Of a stretch of 6,758 nucleotides of DNA, positions 1-5,754 are shown piece after piece. This DNA comes from an uncultured Bacilli bacterium (GTDB taxonomy: Bacteria > Bacillota_I > Bacilli_A > RF39 > UBA660): NCBI GenBank assembly GCA_947627835.1, contig CANQXM010000065.1, positions 1-6,758 of the forward strand, in the 5' to 3' direction. The notes beneath the pieces were generated by a model that saw only the letters and a program-made list of their open reading frames with translations, was not told the origin of the DNA and searched no databases. Numbering within the stretch: position 1 is the stretch's first letter; every line of letters starts with the position of its first letter. The position numbers and the translations under genes are program-made.

Positions 1-64
1 TTTCTTCATCATGGTATTATATGTGATAAGAAAATTCGCGTGTGGTATTCTGCCTAAAAAATAA
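1..64. other. Unresolved left edge, possibly the end of an upstream gene
   Basis: Two + strand frames run open from the window edge. One ends at TAA 55-57 (18 codons, ending in VWYSA) and the other at TAA 62-64 (20 codons, ending in ILPKK). Either could be the tail of an upstream gene, and I recognise neither. On the - strand two consecutive ATG codons (12-10 and 9-7) would start a peptide MMKK running off the edge. They have no Shine-Dalgarno sequence, although a TATAAT lies at 21-16 on that strand. No terminator hairpin is visible before the promoter at 77-105. The identity of this stretch cannot be decided without the sequence to the left. Confidence 0.25.
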
Positions 65-76
65 ACATCAAACTCC

Positions 77-105
77 TTTACAACCAAAATAAAGTCTGTT
101 ATAAT
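77..105 (+). promoter_or_regulatory. SigA-type promoter with extended -10 for the three-gene helical-protein operon
   Basis: The -35 TTTACA (77-82) is one mismatch from the TTGACA consensus. A 17-nt spacer separates it from a perfect -10 TATAAT (100-105), which is preceded by TG at 97-98 (TGnTATAAT, extended -10). Transcription should start near 112, giving a leader of about 22 nt before the ATG at 134. No operator palindrome or riboswitch fits in this short leader, so the promoter looks strong and possibly constitutive. Confidence 0.85.
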
Positions 106-120
106 TGACTCATAATAAAA

Positions 121-125
121 GGGAG
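121..125 (+). promoter_or_regulatory. Ribosome binding site that decides the start of the first gene
   Basis: GGGAG lies 8 nt before the ATG at 134. The same frame also has an in-frame GTG at 125-127, but that codon overlaps this purine run and has no Shine-Dalgarno sequence of its own upstream. The ATG at 134 is therefore the better start. Confidence 0.75.
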
Positions 126-133
126 TGGCTAAT

Positions 134-1255
134 ATGAAAACATTGACACCTGAAGTGAATGCCTTGCTAGATAAACTCTACAATTTACGTGGAGAAGATA
201 GTGTCATTCTAGTAGAAATGGAAAAACAAAAAAAGAAAGCCGAAGAAACAAAAGAAAGAACAACGAATCAGAAAAAAGACTTACAAACTAAAATTTCTGA
301 ACTAGAAAAATTACATGAAGAATTAGATGAACAAGGCGAAAAACTAAAAGAAGTACTTTCTGGAATTAATCGGGATGAATATAAAACCGTTTTAGATCGT
401 TTGAGAATAGATTTTAATCCAAAAGCTTTAGTAGATAAACTAGAAACATCATTACCAAAAACAATCGAAACTGTAGAAGATGATACGAAAAAAGCAGAAG
501 ATGAACTAGTCAAAGTAGAAGAAGAAATGAATAATGCTATTACAACGATTGAAGAACTAGGAATTCGAAAAGATGCCGCATTATCAAATCAGGATAAATT
601 AAATGAATACTTTGAACTTGCTCTTTCTGGTAGAATAAATATTACAAGAGATTCCATTACTTCTTTACTAGAACAATTCAATTTTAGTGAAGACATGCAA
701 CGGGAAGCTGCAAAAATCTTAATGTTCCCAGAAGATGCCCTCTATGCTTATGAAGAAAAAATAAAAGCCAAAGATAAATCTGGTAAATCAATTTCAGAAG
801 TAATTGCCGAAGCAAAGACTGCAAGTTTAGAAGAAACAAGTGAAGAAATGGAACCAGTTGAAACACCAGTCGTTCAAGAACCTGAAAGCATGGATCCCAA
901 AGAAGAAATGATTGAAACATTAAGAGAAGCAGGCATCGATTACTTAGATTTTACCTCTGGAGAAATTGATGAATTGCTAGCAAACTTCAATGCAGATATC
1001 GTAAAACAAAATATTGAATTAATGAATCGTAAAAATTTAGGATTAGATATCTTTAGCGGTCACATCAAATTAATGTATGATGAACAATTAAATAGTAAAA
1101 TTGAAACTTTATTAAATAATGGAAAAGAACTCATTGATTTATACTTAAATCCAAACGTATTAACCAAATATACACTAGAAGAATTAGGAACTCGGATTGA
1201 TACAATGAAATCAAATGGTTTAGATCCAAAAGAAGTTCCATTAATGGCATATTAA
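134..1255 (+). CDS. Unrecognised coiled-coil protein with a C-terminal helical-repeat module
   Basis: The product has 373 residues from the ATG at 134. I do not recognise a family. It has no signal peptide, membrane segment or nucleotide-binding motif, so a cytoplasmic structural or binding role is inferred. Residues about 15-77 and 110-145 are very rich in Lys and Glu with spaced Leu/Ile and look like coiled coil. Residues 182-196 carry FNFSED...AAKIL, which recurs in the third gene of this operon. Residues about 233-257 are a Glu/Pro-rich linker. The rest (about 258-373) is helical, with Leu-Gly-Leu around G303 and an Asn-Pro pair at 339-340; the same spacing is found in the next gene. It is the first gene after the promoter at 77-105, and its TAA overlaps the ribosome site of the next gene. 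It could be wrongly read as an SMC-like protein because of the coiled coil, but no SMC head motifs are present. Confidence 0.85.
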   Translation: MKTLTPEVNALLDKLYNLRGEDSVILVEMEKQKKKAEETKERTTNQKKDLQTKISELEKLHEELDEQGEKLKEVLSGINRDEYKTVLDRLRIDFNPKALVDKLETSLPKTIETVEDDTKKAEDELVKVEEEMNNAITTIEELGIRKDAALSNQDKLNEYFELALSGRINITRDSITSLLEQFNFSEDMQREAAKILMFPEDALYAYEEKIKAKDKSGKSISEVIAEAKTASLEETSEEMEPVETPVVQEPESMDPKEEMIETLREAGIDYLDFTSGEIDELLANFNADIVKQNIELMNRKNLGLDIFSGHIKLMYDEQLNSKIETLLNNGKELIDLYLNPNVLTKYTLEELGTRIDTMKSNGLDPKEVPLMAY

Positions 1256-1267
1256 AGGAGGAAGAAT

Positions 1268-1606
1268 ATGAATATCCGTAAAATAATGAATGAAACTTTA
1301 ATTGCAAATAATGGAGAAATGTCAAGAGGATTAAAAGATCAGTTAAACATCTTACCTATGATTGCTGATAATACTCTTGATGATAAAGTAGCATTATTAA
1401 AAAAACAAGGAATTTCCTTTTATAGTTATCAAGGACTTCGTACATTGGCATTTACTTATGATAATCTCTTAGAAGTAATCAATAATAATACAGCAAAGAT
1501 TGATATTTATCGTACCAATCCTCAAGAATTAGTAAAAGATTTACGAGCAAATGAAAAATTAACTGCCAAAAGTAGTTTAGATGCTGATGTTTTAGGAGGA
1601 ATGTAA
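1268..1606 (+). CDS. Unrecognised small helical protein sharing a module with its neighbours
   Basis: The product has 112 residues. The start is set by a near-perfect AAAGGAGG at 1254-1261, 6 nt before the ATG, overlapping the stop of the first gene; translational coupling is likely. No known domain, signal peptide or membrane helix is recognised. Residues 36-50 form LDDKVALLKKQGIS, a hydrophobic helix ending in Gly-Ile (G48), followed by an aromatic-rich helical stretch and then IDIY and an Asn-Pro pair at 84-85. The Gly-to-Pro distance of 37 residues equals that in the C-terminal part of the first gene (G303 to P340). The last 20 residues are polar and probably flexible. It may act with the two flanking products. 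It could be a detached repeat unit of the same family, but its own strong ribosome site argues that it is a real gene. Confidence 0.82.
   Translation: MNIRKIMNETLIANNGEMSRGLKDQLNILPMIADNTLDDKVALLKKQGISFYSYQGLRTLAFTYDNLLEVINNNTAKIDIYRTNPQELVKDLRANEKLTAKSSLDADVLGGM
1594..1600 (+). promoter_or_regulatory. Ribosome binding site of the third gene, inside the second gene
   Basis: AGGAGGA lies within the final codons of the second gene, 7 nt before the ATG at 1608. The second gene stops at TAA 1604-1606, one base before that ATG. The arrangement supports a true separate start and tight coupling. It is not what one would expect from a broken single gene. Confidence 0.8.
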
Positions 1607-1607
1607 G

Positions 1608-1895
1608 ATGAAATTTTTACAAAAATTTGAATTTTCGGAAGATCAACTCCAATATTTAGATGACAATGCTGCTGCTAAAATTTTAGAAGCCTTAGAAACC
1701 AATAAAAAATTAGTATCAGCCAACATGAAATATCTAATGGATTTGGGTGTAAAAAATTATCGAGAAATATTCTTAGAATACTATGATTTATTCCTACTAG
1801 ATAACAGCAACTTTATGGAAATCTTTAATAAATATGACCGGGAAGATTTAGTAGATAAACTAGAAAAAAATCCAACGATTATCGAATATCTATAA
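1608..1895 (+). CDS. Unrecognised small helical protein, last gene of the operon
   Basis: The product has 95 residues, with no recognised domain, signal peptide or membrane helix. The N-terminus carries FEFSED (7-12) and AAKIL (22-26), matching FNFSED...AAKIL in the first gene (182-196). A helix then ends in Leu-Gly-Val (G47), followed by a Tyr/Phe/Leu-rich segment and LVDKLEKNP, with the Asn-Pro pair at 88-89. This is the same layout as in the two upstream genes, with about five extra residues. The protein ends soon after the NP, as if the repeat unit were cut there. It starts one base after the second gene stops. Its TAA (1893-1895) lies partly inside the left arm of a terminator hairpin. 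Function is unknown; a partner or paralogue of the upstream proteins is inferred. Confidence 0.82.
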   Translation: MKFLQKFEFSEDQLQYLDDNAAAKILEALETNKKLVSANMKYLMDLGVKNYREIFLEYYDLFLLDNSNFMEIFNKYDREDLVDKLEKNPTIIEYL

Positions 1896-1916
1896 GAACC
1901 ACTTGGTTCTTTTTTT
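1894..1916 (+). terminator. Intrinsic terminator of the three-gene operon
   Basis: AAGAACC (1894-1900) pairs with GGTTCTT (1905-1911) across a four-base loop ACTT, and the T run extends to 1916. The left arm begins inside the TAA stop of the upstream gene. The stem is only 7 bp with 3 G-C pairs, so termination may be incomplete and some read-through into pcrA is possible. Confidence 0.8.
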
Positions 1917-1931
1917 GTTGTTTGATATAAT
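1903..1931 (+). promoter_or_regulatory. Extended -10 promoter for the pcrA-ligA operon, overlapping the terminator
   Basis: A perfect TATAAT (1926-1931) is preceded by TG at 1923-1924, forming TGnTATAAT. With a 17-nt spacer the -35 would be TTGGTT (1903-1908), a weak match lying in the loop and right arm of the terminator. Extended -10 promoters tolerate poor -35 elements. Transcription should start near 1938, leaving a leader of about 14 nt that is almost entirely the ribosome site (AAGGTGG, 1939-1945) for the ATG at 1952. Confidence 0.75.
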
Positions 1932-1951
1932 GAAAGAGAAGGTGGGAAGCC

Positions 1952-4039
1952 ATGCTAAAAATAGACAATCTAAATCCCGCACAACAAAAAGCGGTATTAC
2001 ATCAAGAGGGTCCATGCTTAGTAATTGCAGGAGCTGGATCAGGAAAAACCAAAGTATTAACGACAAGAATTGCACATTTAATTGAAAGTGGCGTTTCATC
2101 CCATGAGATTCTAGCCATCACCTTTACCAATAAAGCAGCCAAGGAAATGCGTGATCGCTTAAATGTATTAGTCCCCAATCACGATGTCTTTGTAGGAACA
2201 TTCCATTCCTTTGGACTTCGTATCATTCGTGAAAATTGTTTAAAACTGGGATTAGATCGTTCATTTACCATCATTGATGGAGATGATGTTACCAGTTTAA
2301 TAAAAAAAATCATCAAAGAAAAAGGTTATGACCCAAAAGAATGTGCGCCAAGTTATGTAAAAAATCGCATTAGTTTTATCAAAAATGAAATGCTAAGTGA
2401 AGCAGAAATTGAAAAATACATGACGAGTGATGCCGAACAACTAGCCAAAGAAATTTATGACGAATATCAAAAACGATTAAAAAGAAATAATTCCGTTGAC
2501 TTTGATGATTTACTAACCTTGCCAGTGGAACTATTTTTAAAAGATCCAGAGACCCTTTCTCACTACCAAGATAAATTTAAATACATTTTAATTGATGAGT
2601 ATCAAGATACCAATGAAGTGCAATATAAAATGACTAAATTACTAGCAAAAAAATATCAGAATTTATTCGTTGTTGGTGACCCTGATCAATCCATTTATAT
2701 GTTCCGAGGAGCAAACTTCCGTAACATTTTAAACTTTGAAAAAGATTATCCAAGTGCAATCATTATTCCCTTAGAAGAAAACTACCGCAGTACAAAAATG
2801 ATTCTAGATGCAGCAAATTCTGTCATCAAAAACAATAAAGAACGAAAAGAAAAAAACTTACGAAGTAATAATGGGGTCGGTGTCAAATTAAAATACCTGC
2901 GAAGTTATGATGAAAAACATGAAATTACACTAGTCATTGAAGAAATCAAAAAGTTATTAGAACAAGGATATAAGAAAAAAGATATCGCCGTATTCTATCG
3001 AACCAACGCCCAAGCAAGAGTCGTAGAAGAACAATTCTTAAAAGCAAATATCCCTTATAAAGTAGTAGGAAGCTATTACTTTTATAGTAGAAAAGAAATT
3101 AAAGATTTAATCTGCTATTTAAGATTAATATTAAATCCTCATGATGAAATTAGCTTAAGAAGAGTCATTAATGTTCCCAAAAGAAAAATTGGCCCTTCGA
3201 CCTTGGCATCTTTAGAAACCTTAGCCAAAGAAAAAGATTGCAGTATTTTTGAAGTCATTGAAAAAGGGAAAGAACTAGAATTTAAAAATTTAATTTTAGA
3301 ACTACAAAAAGATAGTGAATCATTATCGTTAACAGAATTAATTGATGATATCTTAGAAAAATCAGGAATGAAAAAAGAATTAGAAGAAGATCCTTCTTTG
3401 GAAAGTGAATTAAGATTAGATAACTTAATGGAATTTAAAAGTATTACAGCTACCTTTGAAGAAAATACTGGAAGTGTAAATTTAGGAGACTTCCTAGAAG
3501 AAATCAGTTTAATTGCTGATATCACCGAACACAAAGACTACGAAGATGTCGTAACACTCATGACTATTCATAGTGCCAAAGGCTTAGAGTTTGATGCTGT
3601 ATTCTTAATTGGTATGGAAGAAGGATTATTTCCTCATGCCAATGCCCTACTGGATGAAGATGGTTTAGAAGAAGAACGAAGACTCATGTACGTAGGAATT
3701 ACAAGAGCAAGAAAAATCTTAGTACTCACAAATGCCAAAAGAAGAATGCTCTATGGAAAAGATACTTCAAATCCACCAAGTAGATTTATTGAAGAAATTG
3801 ATAATGAGTTAATGGAAGTTTCCAACAATAGCATTAAAGAAGAAAAAGTAATCAATCAAAAAGATATGTATACCGATGAAGAAGTAGAATACCAAAATGG
3901 CGATGTAGTCATGCATAGCATTTATGGAAAAGGTGTCGTTGTAGCAGTTGATAAATCCATTGTAACCATCGCTTTTTCGAAAAACTTCGGAGTAAGAAAA
4001 TTAATGAAAAATCATAAAAGTTTAAAAAAACTAAATTAG
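1952..4039 (+). CDS. pcrA: ATP-dependent DNA helicase PcrA (UvrD/Rep family, superfamily 1)
   Basis: This is a 3'-5' DNA translocase/helicase that uses ATP to unwind DNA in repair and rolling-circle replication and to clear proteins from DNA. All superfamily 1A motifs are present in order: Q motif (LNPAQQ, 7-12), Walker A GAGSGKT (27-33), Ia ITFTNKAAKEM (56-66), Ib GTFHSFG (82-88), II LIDEYQDT (213-220), III VGDPDQSIYMFRGA (241-254), IV EENYRS (275-280), V TIHSAKGLEFD (538-548) and VI EERRLMYVGITRAR (574-587). Residues about 650-694 (GDVVMHSIYGKGVV...FGVRKLM) resemble the Tudor-like C-terminal domain that binds RNA polymerase in Bacillus PcrA. At 695 residues it is slightly shorter than the usual 720-750, mainly through a short linker before that domain. 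AAGGTGG 6 nt upstream supports the ATG. It leads an operon that reaches ligA, the known Firmicutes partner gene. UvrD is the main alternative name, but the ligA linkage and C-terminal domain favour PcrA. Confidence 0.97.
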   Translation: MLKIDNLNPAQQKAVLHQEGPCLVIAGAGSGKTKVLTTRIAHLIESGVSSHEILAITFTNKAAKEMRDRLNVLVPNHDVFVGTFHSFGLRIIRENCLKLGLDRSFTIIDGDDVTSLIKKIIKEKGYDPKECAPSYVKNRISFIKNEMLSEAEIEKYMTSDAEQLAKEIYDEYQKRLKRNNSVDFDDLLTLPVELFLKDPETLSHYQDKFKYILIDEYQDTNEVQYKMTKLLAKKYQNLFVVGDPDQSIYMFRGANFRNILNFEKDYPSAIIIPLEENYRSTKMILDAANSVIKNNKERKEKNLRSNNGVGVKLKYLRSYDEKHEITLVIEEIKKLLEQGYKKKDIAVFYRTNAQARVVEEQFLKANIPYKVVGSYYFYSRKEIKDLICYLRLILNPHDEISLRRVINVPKRKIGPSTLASLETLAKEKDCSIFEVIEKGKELEFKNLILELQKDSESLSLTELIDDILEKSGMKKELEEDPSLESELRLDNLMEFKSITATFEENTGSVNLGDFLEEISLIADITEHKDYEDVVTLMTIHSAKGLEFDAVFLIGMEEGLFPHANALLDEDGLEEERRLMYVGITRARKILVLTNAKRRMLYGKDTSNPPSRFIEEIDNELMEVSNNSIKEEKVINQKDMYTDEEVEYQNGDVVMHSIYGKGVVVAVDKSIVTIAFSKNFGVRKLMKNHKSLKKLN

Positions 4040-4048
4040 GGGGATTTT

Positions 4049-4846
4049 ATGGAAAATATAAAAACAAAAATGCAATTATATGGAAACGAAGCAAAGATTA
4101 CCAGAGAAATTAATAAATACATCCCAGAAAAAGATCATTGTGAAATTCTGATACACAAAGAAAATGATAATTGGGTCATCACCTTAACAAGAGAGAAAGA
4201 ATCCCTTGTCACCATTACTGCAAAAGAAAAGGAAGAAGCCTTAAAACTTTTAGCAGTATGGATGAAATATCTCTACGAGGAAATGCGTTATAGTAGAGTA
4301 AGCATTGAACTTACCCACCCAAAAAATTATGAAGCAATCTTAAAACGAAGAAATAACGTCATTGATGAAATTCATGAAGAAAAAGAAAGTGATTTTTATA
4401 GGGAGTTAAAGAAAAAAATCTTACAAGAAAATTTGCATCAATCTCCCATCAAAGTCTTATTATCTGCGGGAGACTTAACTCCAACGGAAGAAGAAGCCTT
4501 AAAAATGTTTTTACTGGGTAGCACATTTGTAGAAATTAAAAAAGAAGGAACCCAAATAAAGACGACGCTAGAAGAAGAAAATCGCCTGCCGACCGGATGT
4601 ATGGATATTGAAATCAAATTAATAAATCCACTTACCCACCCTGCTTTATTTAAATTAATAAAAGAAGAAGAAGCAAGAATCATTATTCGTGAAAATGAAG
4701 ACTTAACCTTCTATGCCATTTTATTAAATAAACGAAAAGATCCAGAAGAAATGGTAGTTAGTAAAAATATAAAAGAACTAATAAATGAATTAGAAATTAA
4801 AATAAGGGAAGAAAAAATAGAAAGAAGGAAGAAAAAATATGAATGA
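4049..4846 (+). CDS. Unrecognised charged protein between pcrA and the nucleotidyltransferase
   Basis: The product has 265 residues, is very rich in Lys and Glu, and I recognise no family. It has no signal peptide or membrane helix, so it is probably cytoplasmic. Two segments look alike in predicted pattern, with alternating hydrophobic strands followed by an amphipathic helix: residues 30-79 (CEILIH...WVITLT...LVTITA, then a Leu-rich helix) and residues 208-252 (EARIIIRE...FYAILL...MVVS, then IKELINELEIKI). A third strand-rich stretch lies around 160-191 (FVEIKK...MDIEIKL). The Thr-His-Pro triplet occurs at 89-91 and 196-198. The C-terminus (253-265) is strongly basic. The start has AGGGGGA just 4-5 nt upstream, a rather tight spacing, 9 nt after pcrA. 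The last 8 nt overlap the next gene. A role linked to DNA repair is only suggested by position; nothing in the residues proves it. Confidence 0.85.
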   Translation: MENIKTKMQLYGNEAKITREINKYIPEKDHCEILIHKENDNWVITLTREKESLVTITAKEKEEALKLLAVWMKYLYEEMRYSRVSIELTHPKNYEAILKRRNNVIDEIHEEKESDFYRELKKKILQENLHQSPIKVLLSAGDLTPTEEEALKMFLLGSTFVEIKKEGTQIKTTLEEENRLPTGCMDIEIKLINPLTHPALFKLIKEEEARIIIRENEDLTFYAILLNKRKDPEEMVVSKNIKELINELEIKIREEKIERRKKKYE

Positions 4847-5744
4847 ATTAACCCTAGTTGTAATGGCTGCTGGAATGGGAAGCCGCTTTGGAGGATTAAA
4901 ACAAATCACTCCGGTCGATGAGGATGGAAATTTTCTCATTGATTATTCCGTTTATGATGCTATCAAAGCCGGATTTAAAAAAGTTGTTTTTATCATCAAA
5001 GAAGAAAACTTAGAAGCTTTTAAAGAAACCATTGGCAAGCGAATTGAAGACAAAATTCCGGTTGAATATGCTTTTCAAAAACTAGAAGACATCCCTTCAT
5101 TTATGAAAATTCCAGAAGGAAGAGTAAAACCATGGGGAACGACACATGCCATCCTTGCTGCCAAAGATAAAGTAAAAGGCCCTTTTGCAGTCATTAATGC
5201 CGATGATTTTTATGGCTATGATTCTTACCACATTGTAGCAGAATTTTTAAAAAACAATACCACCGATCAAGTATCTATTCCTTATCCATTTAACAAAGTA
5301 GATAGCAAATTTGGAAGTGTAAAACGGGGCGTATTATTTTTAGAAAATGAAAAAGTAACCAAAATCTTAGAATGTTCTATTGAGTACCAAGATGAGAAAG
5401 TAATTGCATCACCACTTTTAAATCCAGAAAATAAATTTGAAATTGAAAAAGACCATCCGGTATCTATGAATATGTTTGGTTTCCAAAGAAATATGATGGA
5501 TTATTTAGAAGAATACTTTCATACCTTTATGAAAAAACACATAAATGAATTAGATACCATTGAATGTCTACTTCCAGAATGCCTAGAAGAATACTTAGAA
5601 AAAGGAAAACTTACCCTTCAATATCGCATTTCCAAAAGTACATGGCTTGGGGTAACCTATAAAGAAGATTTAGAGGGGGTTAAACAAAAACTAAAAGAAA
5701 TGAAAGAAAGAAGGGAATATCCAAGTCATTTGTGGTTTGTATGA
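4839..5744 (+). CDS. NTP transferase domain protein (sugar-phosphate nucleotidyltransferase-like)
   Basis: The product has 301 residues. The N-terminal half is a Rossmann-like nucleotidyltransferase fold of the GT-A type. The nucleotide-binding loop is AAGMGSRFGGLKQ (10-22), in which the Gly-rich turn holds the NTP phosphates. KPWGTTHAIL (97-106) is the base/sugar contact region, and NADDFYG (120-126) supplies the metal-binding aspartates D122/D123. Family members transfer a nucleotidyl group from an NTP onto a sugar phosphate or similar acceptor, releasing pyrophosphate. The C-terminal half has SMNMFGF (209-215), STWLGVTY (267-274) and a final EYPSHLW (293-299), as in the stand-alone group of about 300 residues often annotated only as nucleotidyltransferase. 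The acceptor is unknown, so no gene symbol is given. Its ATG overlaps the upstream gene by 8 nt, with AAGGAAG 7-8 nt before it. It lacks the left-handed beta-helix of GlmU. Presence within a pcrA-ligA operon is unusual for a metabolic enzyme. Confidence 0.9.
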   Translation: MNELTLVVMAAGMGSRFGGLKQITPVDEDGNFLIDYSVYDAIKAGFKKVVFIIKEENLEAFKETIGKRIEDKIPVEYAFQKLEDIPSFMKIPEGRVKPWGTTHAILAAKDKVKGPFAVINADDFYGYDSYHIVAEFLKNNTTDQVSIPYPFNKVDSKFGSVKRGVLFLENEKVTKILECSIEYQDEKVIASPLLNPENKFEIEKDHPVSMNMFGFQRNMMDYLEEYFHTFMKKHINELDTIECLLPECLEEYLEKGKLTLQYRISKSTWLGVTYKEDLEGVKQKLKEMKERREYPSHLWFV

Positions 5745-5754
5745 CGAAGAAAAT

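Noticed and set aside
125..136. GTG at 125 as the start of the first gene
   Set aside because: It overlaps the GGGAG purine run that serves the ATG at 134 and has no ribosome site upstream.
268..513. Minus-strand open frame of 81 codons
   Set aside because: It is antisense to the coiled-coil region; its Ser/Phe-rich composition is what the complement of Lys/Glu-rich codons gives.
684..920. Minus-strand Leu-rich frame that resembles a membrane protein
   Set aside because: It is antisense to the first gene. The Leu richness comes from complementing GAA/AAG-rich codons, and no promoter or ribosome site was seen.
134..1255. First gene as an SMC or Rad50-like ATPase
   Set aside because: Only the coiled coil is similar; no Walker A, Walker B or signature motif is present.
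1903..2085. Plus-strand 60-codon frame overlapping the pcrA start
   Set aside because: It begins inside the terminator/promoter region and runs out of frame over the PcrA Q motif and Walker A; no ribosome site.
3139..3534. Minus-strand open frame of 131 codons inside pcrA
   Set aside because: The pcrA frame here is continuous and motif-bearing, and the antisense peptide is Ser/Leu/Ile-rich low-information sequence.
5737..5739. TTG at 5737 as an upstream ligA start
   Set aside because: It is in frame, but there is no Shine-Dalgarno sequence before it and it would lengthen the N-terminus beyond the family's usual start.
4839..5744. Nucleotidyltransferase as GlmU
   Set aside because: It lacks the hexapeptide-repeat beta-helix acetyltransferase domain and is too short.
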